Assembly (NCBI RefSeq): GCF_900102015.1
Contig: NZ_FNAT01000007.1
Span: 62,001-126,000 of the forward strand
Length of the DNA: 64,000 bases
Origin: Limimaricola pyoseonensis
GTDB lineage: Bacteria; Pseudomonadota; Alphaproteobacteria; Rhodobacterales; Rhodobacteraceae
Reading direction: 5' to 3'
A program made the position numbers and the translations under genes. The notes below the pieces were generated by a model. It saw only the letters and a program-made list of their open reading frames with translations. It did not search any database and was not told the origin of the DNA. Of the stretch, positions 34,916 to 43,485 are shown one piece after another. Numbering within the stretch: the stretch's first letter is position 1; each line of letters starts with the position of its first letter.

Positions 34916-35335
34916 ATGACGAAGTCGACATTGGGGACGCACCCCTTCCTTCTGGGCTTCGAACAGCTGGAGCGGCTGGTCGAACGCACCGCGAAGGCGT
35001 CGGGAGACGGATATCCACCCTACAACATCGAACAGACGTCCGAGCGCTCCTACCGGATCACGCTGGCGGTCGCCGGCTTCGCCGAGGACGACCTGTCGAT
35101 CACGGTCGAGGACAACCAGCTCGTGGTGCGCGGCCGCCAGTCCGAGGCGGCCCAGGAGCGGGTCTTTCTGCATCGCGGCATCGCCGCGCGCCAGTTCCAG
35201 CGCAGCTTCGTGCTCGCCGACGGCGTCGAGGTTGGCGAAGCGGTGATGGAGAACGGCCTCCTGCACATCGACCTTTCCCGTCAGCCCGCCGACAGCGTCG
35301 TGCAGACGATCCGCATCAAGAGGAGTGGAAAATGA
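34916..35335 (+). CDS. Hsp20/alpha-crystallin small heat-shock protein
   Basis: A 139-residue IbpA-type small heat-shock protein. The alpha-crystallin domain runs from about residue 32 (PPYNIEQTSERSYRITLAVAGF) to 125, with LVVRGRQSE and the strand GLLHIDLSR; the C-terminal tail is short. It binds unfolding proteins and forms oligomers in the cytoplasm. AAAGGA precedes the ATG at a nine-base distance. A heat-shock-like promoter and a possible RNA thermometer precede it. Its stop overlaps the next start (ATGA), and that gene overlaps a third, making a three-gene coupled operon. Confidence 0.93.
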   Translation: MTKSTLGTHPFLLGFEQLERLVERTAKASGDGYPPYNIEQTSERSYRITLAVAGFAEDDLSITVEDNQLVVRGRQSEAAQERVFLHRGIAARQFQRSFVLADGVEVGEAVMENGLLHIDLSRQPADSVVQTIRIKRSGK

Positions 35336-35565
35336 ACACCCAGTTCCGCCATCCCAAGCTGACCGCCGACGAAAGCAACCTGGTCTACGTCAAGCCCGTC
35401 GCCGTGGCCGACCTGCCCGACGAGGTGCAAGAGCAGGCCGAGGGCCTCGACGTGCTCTTCGCGGTGCATGACAGCGAGGGCCAGCAGCTGGCGCTGGTGG
35501 CCGATCGCGACCTTGCCTTCACGCTGGCGCGCCAGCACGACATGCAGCCGCTGACGCTGCATTGA
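35332..35565 (+). CDS. DUF1150 family protein
   Basis: A 77-residue protein of the alphaproteobacterial DUF1150 family. It has the family pattern LVYVKPVAVADLPDE, then LFAVHDSEGQQLALVADRDLAFTLARQHDMQPLTLH at the end. No signal peptide or membrane segment. It is regularly found beside small heat-shock genes in this group, and here its ATG lies inside the hsp20 stop, so it is probably a heat-shock accessory protein. Biochemical function is unknown. Confidence 0.9.
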   Translation: MNTQFRHPKLTADESNLVYVKPVAVADLPDEVQEQAEGLDVLFAVHDSEGQQLALVADRDLAFTLARQHDMQPLTLH

Positions 35566-36449
35566 CCCCGCTCGCCTTCGACTGGGTCGACGCCTTCGCC
35601 GACCGGCCCTTCGGGGGCAACGGATGCGCGGTCGTCCATGACGCCGCGCATCTCGACGCCGAGACCTGCCGCGCCTTCGTGCGCGAGACCTCGCTCGTCG
35701 AATGCACCTTCACCGGCCCGTCGGAGCGGGCCGACATGCGGGTGCGCTACTTCCTTGCCAGCCGCGAGATCCCCTTCGCCGGGCATCCGACCATCGCCAC
35801 CGTCGCGGCGATGCTGTCGCGCGGGCTGATCGAGGGCGACGGGCTGACGCTCGAGACGCAGGCCGGGATCATCCCGATCACGCTGACCCGGTCGGCCGGC
35901 CTGCCGCTGATCGGCATGACGCAGGTCGCGCCGCGCTTCGGGCCGGAGGTGCCGCCGGACCTGGTCGCCGCCACCATCGGCCTCGACCCCGGCGACATCG
36001 TCGCGCCGCCGCAGGTGGTCTCGACCGGGCTGCCCTTCTGCATCACCGTGCTCAGGGATCACGACGCGCTGCGCCGGGCGCGGCTCGACGTCGACGCGCT
36101 CGGCCGGTTCCGCGCGCATCTGGGCGGCGAGCCCGACGCCGACGTGATGGAGCCCTTCCTCGTCACGCTCGAAGGCGCGACCTCAGCCGGGCGGACCTTC
36201 TCGCGGCTGCTCCTGGCGCCGCCGAGCCCGCCCGAGGATCCGTTCACCGGCTCGGCCACCGGCGCGACGGCGGCCTATCTGTGGGCGCGCGGGCTGATCG
36301 ACGCGCCGCGCTACACCGCGGAGCAGGGGCACTGGATGGGCCGGCCGGGGCAGGCCGAGGTCGAGGTGCTGGGCCCGCCCGGTGCGATCGAGGGCGTCCG
36401 GGTCTCGGGCACGGGGCATATGCTGATGCGGGGCGAGCTGCTGCTCTGA
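35562..36449 (+). CDS. PhzF family isomerase-like protein
   Basis: A 295-residue PhzF/diaminopimelate-epimerase fold protein. It starts at a TTG overlapping the DUF1150 stop (TTGA); residues WVDAFADRPFGGNGCAVV open the family, with the catalytic glutamate in TSLVECTF near residue 46 and the second-domain motif DPFTGSATGATAAYLW. Some members isomerise phenazine precursors, but most are of unknown substrate. Coupling to hsp20 and DUF1150 means it may be made on heat shock. A two-way terminator lies after it. Confidence 0.9.
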   Translation: MTPLAFDWVDAFADRPFGGNGCAVVHDAAHLDAETCRAFVRETSLVECTFTGPSERADMRVRYFLASREIPFAGHPTIATVAAMLSRGLIEGDGLTLETQAGIIPITLTRSAGLPLIGMTQVAPRFGPEVPPDLVAATIGLDPGDIVAPPQVVSTGLPFCITVLRDHDALRRARLDVDALGRFRAHLGGEPDADVMEPFLVTLEGATSAGRTFSRLLLAPPSPPEDPFTGSATGATAAYLWARGLIDAPRYTAEQGHWMGRPGQAEVEVLGPPGAIEGVRVSGTGHMLMRGELLL

Positions 36450-36465
36450 CCCACTGACCGCAACG

Positions 36466-36495
36466 AAAAAGGCGCGCCCCAGGGGGCGCGCCTTT
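36466..36495. terminator. Bidirectional intrinsic terminator
   Basis: GGCGCGCCCC (36471-36480) pairs with GGGGCGCGCC (36483-36492). AAAAA precedes and TTT follows the stem, so it can end transcription from both the PhzF gene and the convergent sulfate-activation gene. Confidence 0.85.
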
Positions 36496-36517
36496 CGCGT
36501 TCTCATGAATGGCCGGG

Positions 36518-38224
36518 TCAGCCGGCGATCAGTCCCATCTGCTCGAGCTTCAGGATCACCTGATGCGCGCAGTTGTCGACATCGGTGCCCTCGGTCTCGA
36601 CCCGGAGCTCGGGCGTCTCGGGCACGTCGTAGGGGTCGGAGATGCCGGTGAACTCCTTGATCTTGCCCTCGCGCGCCAGCTTGTAGAGCCCCTTGCGGTC
36701 ACGCCGCTCGCATTCCTCGAGCGAGGTCGCGACATGCACCTCGACGAAGGCGCCGTGGTTCTCGACGTCCTCGCGCACCGCGCGGCGAGTGGTGGCGTAG
36801 GGCGCGATCGGCGCGCAGATCGCGATGCCGCCGTTCTTGGTGATCTCGCTCGCCACGAAGCCGATGCGGCGGATGTTGAGGTCGCGGTGCTCCTTCGAGA
36901 AGCCCAGCTCGCTCGAGAGGTTCTTGCGCACGATGTCGCCATCCAGAAGCGAGACCGGCCGCCCGCCCATCTCCATCAGCTTGACCATCAGCGCGTTGGC
37001 GATGGTCGACTTGCCCGAGCCCGACAGCCCGGTGAAGAACACCGTGAAGCCCTGCTTGGCGCGCGGCGGCTTGGTGCGGCGCAGCTCGCGCACCACCTCG
37101 GGGAAGGAGAACCACTCGGGGATCTCCAGCCCCTCGGCCAGGCGGCGGCGCAGCTCGGTGCCCGAAATGTTCAAGACGGTCGCGCCCTCGGGCACCTCGT
37201 CGATCGGGTAGTACTGCGCCTTCTCCTGCACGTAGACCATGTGCTTGAAGTCGACCATCTCGATGCCGACCTCCTCCTGGTGCTGGCGCACCAGCTCCTG
37301 CGCGTCGTAGGGGCCGTAGAAATCCTCGCCCTGGCTGTTCTTGCCAGGGCCGGCATGGTCGCGGCCGACGATGAAGTGGGTCAGGCCGTGGTTCTTGCGG
37401 ATGATCGCGTGCCACAGCGCCTCGCGCGGGCCGCCCATGCGCATCGCGAGGTTCAGAAGCGACAGATGCGTGGTCGAGGAGGGGTACTTGTCGAGCACCG
37501 CCTCGTAGCAGCGCACCCGGGTGAAGTGGTCGACGTCGCCCGGCTTGGTCATGCCCACCACCGGGTGGATCAGCAGGTTGGCCTGCGCCTCCTTGGCGGC
37601 GCGGAAGGTCAGCTCCTGGTGCGCGCGGTGCAGCGGGTTGCGGGTCTGGAAGGCGACGATGCGCTGCCAGCCCATCTTGCGGAAATAGGCGCGCAGCTCG
37701 TTGGGCGTGTCGCGCCGCGCCTTGAAGTCGTAATGCACCGGCTGCTGGATGCCGGTCACCGGGCCGCCGAGATAGACCTTGCCGGTGTGGTTGTGCAGCT
37801 GGTTCACCGCCGGGTGGGCCTGGTCGTCGGCGCCGAACACCTTCTCGGCCTCGCGCGACTTGTTCGGCACCCACTTGTCGGTGACGGTCATGGTGGCGAG
37901 GATCACGCCCTCCTGGTCGCGCAGCGCGATGTCCTGGCCGATCTCGACCCGCTCGGCGAAGCTTTCCGAGACGTCGAGCGTCACCGGCATCGGCCAGAGC
38001 TGGCCGTCGGCGAGGCGCATGGTGTCGACCACGCTGTCGTAGTCCTCCTCCGACAGGAAGCCCTTGAGCGGGTTGAACCCGCCATTCATCAGGAGCTCGA
38101 GATCGCAGGTCTGCCGCTGGGTCAGATCGTGCGAGACGAGGTTGCCGGCCTCGAGCTTCAGCTTCTGGGCCGAGTCGTAGGAGACGTAGAGCTCGGGGAT
38201 CGGGGCGAGATTGGGGGCCATCAT
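36518..38224 (-). CDS. Bifunctional sulfate adenylyltransferase / adenylylsulfate kinase
   Basis: A 568-residue fusion. Residues 1 to about 385 are ATP sulfurylase, with the QTRNPLHRAHQEL active-site motif near 195 and VGRDHAGPG near 290. Residues about 390-568 are APS kinase with P-loop FTGLSGSGKST and LLDGDIVRKNL. It turns sulfate into APS and then PAPS in the cytosol, the entry to sulfur assimilation and sulfation; reduced further it supplies the sulfite used by SqdB encoded 5 kb away. The start has GGAG eight bases upstream; the second Met is equally possible. A separate cysC is unnecessary. Confidence 0.95.
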   Translation of the reverse strand: MMAPNLAPIPELYVSYDSAQKLKLEAGNLVSHDLTQRQTCDLELLMNGGFNPLKGFLSEEDYDSVVDTMRLADGQLWPMPVTLDVSESFAERVEIGQDIALRDQEGVILATMTVTDKWVPNKSREAEKVFGADDQAHPAVNQLHNHTGKVYLGGPVTGIQQPVHYDFKARRDTPNELRAYFRKMGWQRIVAFQTRNPLHRAHQELTFRAAKEAQANLLIHPVVGMTKPGDVDHFTRVRCYEAVLDKYPSSTTHLSLLNLAMRMGGPREALWHAIIRKNHGLTHFIVGRDHAGPGKNSQGEDFYGPYDAQELVRQHQEEVGIEMVDFKHMVYVQEKAQYYPIDEVPEGATVLNISGTELRRRLAEGLEIPEWFSFPEVVRELRRTKPPRAKQGFTVFFTGLSGSGKSTIANALMVKLMEMGGRPVSLLDGDIVRKNLSSELGFSKEHRDLNIRRIGFVASEITKNGGIAICAPIAPYATTRRAVREDVENHGAFVEVHVATSLEECERRDRKGLYKLAREGKIKEFTGISDPYDVPETPELRVETEGTDVDNCAHQVILKLEQMGLIAG

Positions 38225-38790
38225 GACGCAACTCCGGGGGCCGGAAAATGAACTGTTCCTAGCGCTCGTAGACCGTGCGTTCGCAACGGATCAAGAGCGA
38301 TGCGGGTGAAACGGACAAGTTTCCGGTTTCGGGCGCCGAGGCAGAACGATCATGCGCCGGGTGCCGATCGCCGTGGAACACCCCTCGGCCGCGCGCCGCG
38401 CACCACGGGGTCGGCCGCCCGAACGGGACGAGCATGGCGCCATCGGGCGGGCCCCGTCCCAACAGCGGAGATGGGTGAGATTCGGCACCTTGCGCGCCGC
38501 GGCTCCGCTCGCGGGCCTGCTGCGGGCCCGGTGAAGGGCGGCGCGGTTCTCGACATGGCGCACCGCCGGGTCGGGCGGATTAACGCGCAGGTCGTGGCAT
38601 CACGCAGATAGGAGGTAGGGGCCACGTCGATGCCTTCGGCGCTCAGCGAGGCGGAGAGGGCTCGCTGGCCACCGTGGTGAAACCGGCCCACGGGATGCTC
38701 GGCCGCGCCGAGCGGGTCGGCGCCCTCGGGCAGGACGCGCCGGAGACGGGCGCTTCGGGCGGCGGAGCCGGAGGTCCGCCGCCCGGAAAC
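38225..38790. other. 566-base interval without a recognisable gene
   Basis: Between the sulfate-activation fusion and the trxB stop, both read leftward. Several frames of 60-110 codons are open on both strands, which is expected at this GC content; none has a good ribosome site with a recognisable product. The right part is hairpin-rich. It must contain the promoter and leader of the sulfate gene; a TTGATC with CTACGA 17 bases later on the minus strand near 38270-38305 is one weak option. I cannot match it to a known RNA. Confidence 0.5.
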
Positions 38791-39813
38791 TCATTGTACG
38801 CCTTCGGTCTCGGGCGCGCCGTAGCCCAGCGGCAGCGTTTCGTCCTTGGCGTGGCCCTCGACCTCGGGCGCGTCGCCCGCCTCGGCGAGGAAGCGCTCGG
38901 CGTCGAGCGCGGCCATGCAGCCCATGCCGGCCGAGGTCACGGCCTGGCGGTAGACGTGGTCGGTCAGGTCGCCCGCCGCGAAGACGCCCGGCACCGAGGT
39001 GCGGGTGGTGCCCGGCTCGACCTTCACGTAGCCGCCGTGATGGGTCTCGAGCTGGTCCTTGACCAGCTCCGAGGCCGGCGCGTGGCCGATGGCGATGAAC
39101 ACGCCCTTGGCCGGGATCTCGGTGATCTCGCCGGTCTTGACGTTCTTGGCGCGCACGCCGGTCACGCCCTTGGGGCTGTCCTCGCCGACCACTTCCTCGA
39201 GCTGGTGGAACCACAGCGTCTCGATCTTCGGGTGATCGAAGAGGCGCTTCTGCAGCACCATCTCGGCGCGCAGCTCGTCACGGCGGTGGATCAGCGTGAC
39301 CTTGGAGGCGAAGTTGGTCAGGAACAGCGCCTCTTCCACGGCGGTGTTGCCGCCGCCGACCACGACGATCTCCTGACCGCGGTAGAAGAAGCCGTCGCAG
39401 GTGGCGCAGGCCGAGACGCCGAAGCCCTTGAAGGCCTCCTCGGAGGGCAGGCCGAGCCATTTCGCCCGCGCGCCGGTGGCGAGGATCACCGCGTCGGCCT
39501 TGTAGACCGTGCCGCTGTCGCCCTTGGCGGTGAAGGGCCGCTTCGAGAGGTCGAGATCGGTGATGATGTCGGTGATCACCTCGGCGCCCATCTCGCGGGC
39601 ATGGCCCTCCATGCGCACCATCAGGTCGGGGCCCTGCACGGTGGCGTCGCCGGGCCAGTTCTCGACATCGGTGGTGGTGGTGAGCTGGCCGCCCGGCTCG
39701 AGACCCTGCACCAGGATCGGCTTGAGCATCGCCCGGCTGGCATAGACCGCCGCCGTGTAGCCCGCGGGGCCCGAGCCGATGATCAGCACCCTGGTTTCGC
39801 GCTCCGTGGTCAT
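38791..39813 (-). CDS. trxB: Thioredoxin-disulfide reductase
   Basis: A 340-residue flavoprotein starting at the ATG at 39813 behind AAGGGGGTG. FAD motif [16 protein letters not shown], redox centre ACATCDGFF near residue 150, NADPH motif [14 protein letters not shown] and the second FAD motif [20 protein letters not shown] are all present. It reduces thioredoxin with NADPH. The protein is about 20 residues longer than typical, with an acidic tail ([19 protein letters not shown]) of no known role. It is divergent from an Lrp-type gene, a pairing common in related bacteria. Confidence 0.96.
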   Translation of the reverse strand: MTTERETRVLIIGSGPAGYTAAVYASRAMLKPILVQGLEPGGQLTTTTDVENWPGDATVQGPDLMVRMEGHAREMGAEVITDIITDLDLSKRPFTAKGDSGTVYKADAVILATGARAKWLGLPSEEAFKGFGVSACATCDGFFYRGQEIVVVGGGNTAVEEALFLTNFASKVTLIHRRDELRAEMVLQKRLFDHPKIETLWFHQLEEVVGEDSPKGVTGVRAKNVKTGEITEIPAKGVFIAIGHAPASELVKDQLETHHGGYVKVEPGTTRTSVPGVFAAGDLTDHVYRQAVTSAGMGCMAALDAERFLAEAGDAPEVEGHAKDETLPLGYGAPETEGVQ

Positions 39814-40023
39814 GGGACACCCCCTTGCAAGCCTGAAGTCGGCTGCATATAGCCCCTGCGCCTGACGGTGCAAACCCCCGCAGCCCGGCCATGACGGTCG
39901 CGCAGGGCGGTCTACCGTTCCCTTGAAACCATGCCGGTTGGTCACGATGTTGCGCGGACGTGCAAGATCGTTGCGCAAGCCGTCTCGGTGACGTAGGGGT
40001 CGCGCAAGATTCAGGAGTGGGAC

Positions 40024-40524
40024 ATGCCGGGGACCAAGCTAGACGAGATCGACAGGAAGATCCTGGCCGAGCTGCAGGGCGACGGGCGGATGACGAATGT
40101 GGAGCTGGCCCGCCGGGTCGGGATCTCGGCGCCGCCCTGCCTGCGCCGGGTGCGCACGCTCGAGGAGCAGGGCTACATCCGCGGCTACCACGCCGATGTC
40201 GATGCGCGCGAGCTGGGCTTCGACGTCGCGGTCTTCGTGATGGTGCGCCTCGTCAGCCAGACCGAGGCCGAGCTCACCGCCTTCGAGCAGCGCTGCCGCG
40301 ACTGGCCGCTGGTGCGCGAGTGCCACATGCTCAACGGCGAGGTCGACTTCATCCTGAAATGCGTGGCGCCCGACCTGCGCGGCTTCCAGAGCTTCCTGAC
40401 CGGTGAGCTGACCTCGGCGCCGAACGTCGCCAGCGTCAAGACCAGCCTGGTGATCCGCAACGGCAAGGAAGAGCCGGGCGTGCCCTTCGACGTGCTTGAG
40501 GAGCGGCTGTCGCGCCGCGCCTGA
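40024..40524 (+). CDS. Lrp/AsnC-family regulator
   Basis: A 166-residue Lrp/AsnC protein. Winged helix: [29 protein letters not shown] followed by [21 protein letters not shown] domain: [12 protein letters not shown] and [18 protein letters not shown]. It is divergent from trxB with 210 bases between, so it may control one or both genes; the effector is unknown. Repeated GCGCAAG units in the spacer are candidate binding sites. Its stop lies 21 bases from the convergent Hint-protein gene with no evident terminator. Confidence 0.9.
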   Translation: MPGTKLDEIDRKILAELQGDGRMTNVELARRVGISAPPCLRRVRTLEEQGYIRGYHADVDARELGFDVAVFVMVRLVSQTEAELTAFEQRCRDWPLVRECHMLNGEVDFILKCVAPDLRGFQSFLTGELTSAPNVASVKTSLVIRNGKEEPGVPFDVLEERLSRRA

Positions 40525-40545
40525 GCGCGCGGGTCTAGGCCCTCA

Positions 40546-41379
40546 TCAGGCCACCATCTCCAGATCCGACAGCCTAAGACGCGGCAGCGCCGGCGGGCCG
40601 AAATCCTCGATCCGCGACAGGTGCGGGAAGCAGGCGAGGAACAGGCTGCGCGTCTCGCCGTCGAGCTGTGCCAGCTGCGCCGGGCCGGGGTGGTAGCTTT
40701 CCATCTCGACGCCGTTGACCACCAGCCGCTGCTGGCGCTCGAACCCGAGGTGGAAGACCTGCACGCCCGAGGGCGGGGTCACCTCGACCACGCCCAAGCC
40801 GTCGAGCAGGTCATGCGCCGGGATCGCCGCGGCGCGGTGCCCGGTGATCCGCTCGATCGCCGCGCCGCGCCGCACCAGCCGCGCGGCCGGGCCGAGCAGC
40901 AGGTCGTGCATCGGCCGGGCGATGCCCAGCGCGTCGGCCGAGATCCGCGTCAGCCGACCCATCTCGGGGGCCTGGCCGCGCACGCCGGCGACGATGGTCG
41001 TCGAGCCGCGCCACAGCAGCGTGCGAAAGCCCTGCGTCGCGGTCTTCACCTTGTCGCCGGGCCAGAGATCCTCGATCGCGACGAGGCCGCGATCGGTCGG
41101 CAGGAGCGCGCCGCGGGCGATCGCCGAGACGGCATCCTCGAAGACCGGCAGGGCGGGCACGGTGTCGCTGCGTTCGATGATGTCGCCCGGGTGGCGGGGG
41201 CAGACGCAGAGGATCTCGATCCGGCGCATGAGGCTCGGCCGGGGGCGCGGCGGCGCGCCGACCGGACGCGGGGCGAGGCGGGCCTCCACCGAGTCGGGCG
41301 GCGGCGCGCGGCCGTCCTCCGGCTGCGGAAGGCCGGGCGGCGCCACCGATGAGGTGCGGGGAAAGACGGGTGTGGCCAT
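40546..41379 (-). CDS. Hint domain protein
   Basis: A 277-residue protein with a Hint module from about residue 83 to 230: ISAIARG-like entry (VSAIARGALLPTDRG), LVAIEDLWPGDKVKT, the LLWRGSTTI turn, and VFHLGFERQQRLVVNGVEMESY. Such proteins are common in Rhodobacterales, often in haemolysin-like or envelope proteins. Hint domains splice or cleave through an N-terminal cysteine, but here the position is occupied by the Ala-Arg-Gly stretch, so cleavage activity is doubtful. The first 60 residues are proline-rich, with two cysteines in ILCVCPRHP. Function unknown. Confidence 0.8.
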   Translation of the reverse strand: MATPVFPRTSSVAPPGLPQPEDGRAPPPDSVEARLAPRPVGAPPRPRPSLMRRIEILCVCPRHPGDIIERSDTVPALPVFEDAVSAIARGALLPTDRGLVAIEDLWPGDKVKTATQGFRTLLWRGSTTIVAGVRGQAPEMGRLTRISADALGIARPMHDLLLGPAARLVRRGAAIERITGHRAAAIPAHDLLDGLGVVEVTPPSGVQVFHLGFERQQRLVVNGVEMESYHPGPAQLAQLDGETRSLFLACFPHLSRIEDFGPPALPRLRLSDLEMVA

Positions 41380-41448
41380 GTGATCGACATCCGGTCTTGG
41401 CGCTCCCGGCCGGCCCCCACCGGCCGCTGCGAGCGCGAGGGTCAGGGC

Positions 41449-41464
41449 GGGCCCGGTCGGGCCC
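41449..41464 (-). terminator. Short hairpin after the 34-residue gene
   Basis: GGGCCCG and CGGGCCC are separated by two bases, a perfect 7-bp stem beginning seven bases after the stop of the small gene on the minus strand. Without a T-run it is only a weak candidate. Confidence 0.4.
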
Positions 41465-41470
41465 TTCGGT

Positions 41471-41575
41471 TCAGGCGACGGGGCGGCGCGGACGGCGCGC
41501 CTCGAACGGCAGCGGCGGTAGCGCGACGGGGCCTGCCGGCACGCCGCGCAACATCTTCAGGATGAACCTGAACAT
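41471..41575 (-). CDS. Small basic protein of 34 residues
   Basis: A short frame with a textbook ribosome site: AAGGAG lies six bases before the ATG at 41575. The peptide starts MFRFILKMLRGVPAGPVALP and ends in the basic stretch EARRPRRPVA. The first part is amphipathic or weakly hydrophobic; it has no clear membrane span. It sits alone in the 280 bases between pgeF and the Hint gene, on the same strand as both, and a hairpin follows its stop. I do not recognise it. The ribosome site is the main evidence that it is real. Confidence 0.5.
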   Translation of the reverse strand: MFRFILKMLRGVPAGPVALPPLPFEARRPRRPVA

Positions 41576-41659
41576 GACGGTCTCCTTGTCGTGACAAGGG
41601 CAGCATGTCGGGCGAAGGGGGCGAGAAAAGGACCGCTTCTGGCCCGGCCCGGGGCGGGC

Positions 41660-42424
41660 TCAGAGCCGGATTGCGGCGATTAGCCGGCCGTAATCGGCCT
41701 CGCGCGCATGGGTGGAGCGGCGGTAGCTGAAGAAGCGGGCCGGGTCCGAATAGGTGCAGTGGCGGGTCCATTCGGCCGAGGCGATGCCGCAGCCGCGCAG
41801 CCGCCTGAGGCCGAAGCCGGGCAGGTCGAAGAGCAGCCGGTCGCCTTCGCCCTGCGCGAAGTGGCGCGCGGCTTCGGGGTCTTCGGCCATGAAGGCCTCG
41901 AGCAGCTCCGGGCCGACCTCGTAGCAGCGCTGGCTGATGGTCGGGCCGATCGCCGCGTGGATCGCCTCGCGCCGCGCGCCGAGATCGATCATCGCTTCGA
42001 CCGTGGCCTCGAGCACGCCGTTCAGCGCGCCCTTCCAGCCGGCATGGGCTGCGCCGATCACCCCGGCGCCGGTGTCGGCGAAGAGCACCGGCTGGCAGTC
42101 GGCGGTCAGGATCGACAGCGCGAGGCCGGGCGTCGCGGTGACCATGGCGTCGGCCCGGACCCGGTCCTGCGGGCCGTCGACGGCGACCACGTCGGCGGAA
42201 TGCACTTGGTGCACGCCGACCAGCGTGTCGGGCGTCACGCCCATCGCGGCGGCGACGCGGCTGCGGTTGATCCGCACCGCCTCGATCTGGTCCGAGCTGC
42301 CGAGCCCGCAGTTCAGCCCGGCGAAGACCCCCGACGACGCGCCGCCGGCGCGGCCGAAAAAGCCGTGCCGCAGCTCGGCGAGGCTGTCAGAGGTGATGAT
42401 GTCGAGCGGCGTCGCGGCGTTCAC
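41660..42424 (-). CDS. pgeF: Peptidoglycan editing factor PgeF (YfiH family)
   Basis: A 254-residue YfiH/laccase-domain protein. Zinc-site motifs are visible: VHQVHSADV near residue 78, LTADCQPVLFAD near 110 and AAHAGWKGALNGV near 127. These proteins were first called polyphenol oxidoreductases; PgeF of E. coli removes wrongly placed amino acids from peptidoglycan precursors. The start overlaps the stop of the methyltransferase gene by four bases, making a coupled run lgt - methyltransferase - pgeF. That order is common in alphaproteobacteria. Confidence 0.92.
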   Translation of the reverse strand: MNAATPLDIITSDSLAELRHGFFGRAGGASSGVFAGLNCGLGSSDQIEAVRINRSRVAAAMGVTPDTLVGVHQVHSADVVAVDGPQDRVRADAMVTATPGLALSILTADCQPVLFADTGAGVIGAAHAGWKGALNGVLEATVEAMIDLGARREAIHAAIGPTISQRCYEVGPELLEAFMAEDPEAARHFAQGEGDRLLFDLPGFGLRRLRGCGIASAEWTRHCTYSDPARFFSYRRSTHAREADYGRLIAAIRL

Positions 42425-43485
42425 GGGTCCATCCCGGGTGGTGGCGGGGTGCCGCGCGGATGCAGCGCGGCCACCTTGAACAGGTCGCCCATTTCGCCCG
42501 GATGGGTCAAGCGGCGATGCGCGGCGACATGCGTCTCGAGCGCCGCACCCTCGAGCCCGCGCGCCAGCGCCCGCGCCCGGGGCGTGATGCCGAGCCGCTC
42601 GAGAAAGACGCCCTGCGCCACCGGCCCGGCACAGGCCGCCGGCGCCGCCGCCCGCGCCAGGGCGCCGAAGTCGACATGCGCGGTGAGGTCGGCCGAGCCC
42701 GGCGCCTCGAGCGGGTCGACCTTGCGGTGGCCCTGCACCGCCTGGAAGCTGTCGCCCGTGGCGTCGGCGGCGCCGTAGTCGACGACCAGCGCCGCGCCGC
42801 CCTGCGCGGCGATGCGCCGGCCGATCTCGCCCGCCAGCGCCGGCAGGGCCGGGCAGGTCTCGACCATGTCGCCGTCGCTGGTGTCGTCCAGCCGGTGCGC
42901 GAGCTCGGCCAGCGGCGCGGGCGCGGTCAGGCCGAAGCCCAGCCGGTCGCCGTCGCGCGCGATCACGCGCTCGCGCCAGCCCGCGCCTTCGCGCAGGAAC
43001 TGCCGGATCGGCAGCGCGTCGAAGAACTCGTTGGCGACGAGGAACAGCGGGCCGTCCTCGGGCAGCTGGTCGAGCCGGTCATGCCAGCCGCGCGCCTCCG
43101 GCAACGCCTCGGCCTGCACGGCGCGCAGCGCCGGCGAGACCTCGACCAGATGCAGCCGCGCGGCGGCGTGGAAGCCCGGCACCGCGCGGGTCGCGCGCAG
43201 AAGGTCGGTCATCAGCGTGCCGCGGCCGGGGCCGAGCTCGGCCAGCACGAAGGGGTCCGGCCGGCCCTGGTCGATCCAGGCCTGGGCGATGCACAGCCCG
43301 ACCAGCTCGCCGAACATCTGGCTGATCTCGGGCGCGGTGACGAAATCGCCCGCGGCGCCCAGCGGGTCGCGCGTGGTGTAGTAGCCGTGCTCGGGATGCA
43401 GCAGGCATTCGGTCATGTATTCGGCGATGCTGATCGGGCCGGTGGCGGCGATCCGGCGCAGCAGGATGTCGTGCAGCGCGCTCAT
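42421..43485 (-). CDS. SAM-dependent methyltransferase, MidA/NDUFAF7 family
   Basis: A 354-residue class I methyltransferase. The ATG at 43485 ([12 protein letters not shown]) overlaps the lgt stop by four bases; the longer frame upstream is shadow sequence of lgt. Family hallmarks are [21 protein letters not shown] at the N-terminus, [17 protein letters not shown], and the SAM site [10 protein letters not shown]. The eukaryotic relative NDUFAF7 dimethylates an arginine of complex I subunit NDUFS2; a similar respiratory-complex role in bacteria is likely but not shown. Translation is coupled with lgt and pgeF. Confidence 0.9.
   Translation of the reverse strand: MSALHDILLRRIAATGPISIAEYMTECLLHPEHGYYTTRDPLGAAGDFVTAPEISQMFGELVGLCIAQAWIDQGRPDPFVLAELGPGRGTLMTDLLRATRAVPGFHAAARLHLVEVSPALRAVQAEALPEARGWHDRLDQLPEDGPLFLVANEFFDALPIRQFLREGAGWRERVIARDGDRLGFGLTAPAPLAELAHRLDDTSDGDMVETCPALPALAGEIGRRIAAQGGAALVVDYGAADATGDSFQAVQGHRKVDPLEAPGSADLTAHVDFGALARAAAPAACAGPVAQGVFLERLGITPRARALARGLEGAALETHVAAHRRLTHPGEMGDLFKVAALHPRGTPPPPGMDP

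Noticed and set aside
38350-38691. Minus-strand frame in the 566-base gap starting MGRFHHGGQRALSASL
   Set aside because: Briefly looked like a gene remnant, but residues past 30 become arginine/proline-rich with no family resemblance and no ribosome site, so it is not called.
38640-38710. GGTGAAACCGGC segment resembling part of a cobalamin riboswitch
   Set aside because: The required CCGCAACTGT-like box and neighbouring helices are missing, and the flanking genes are not cobalamin-related.
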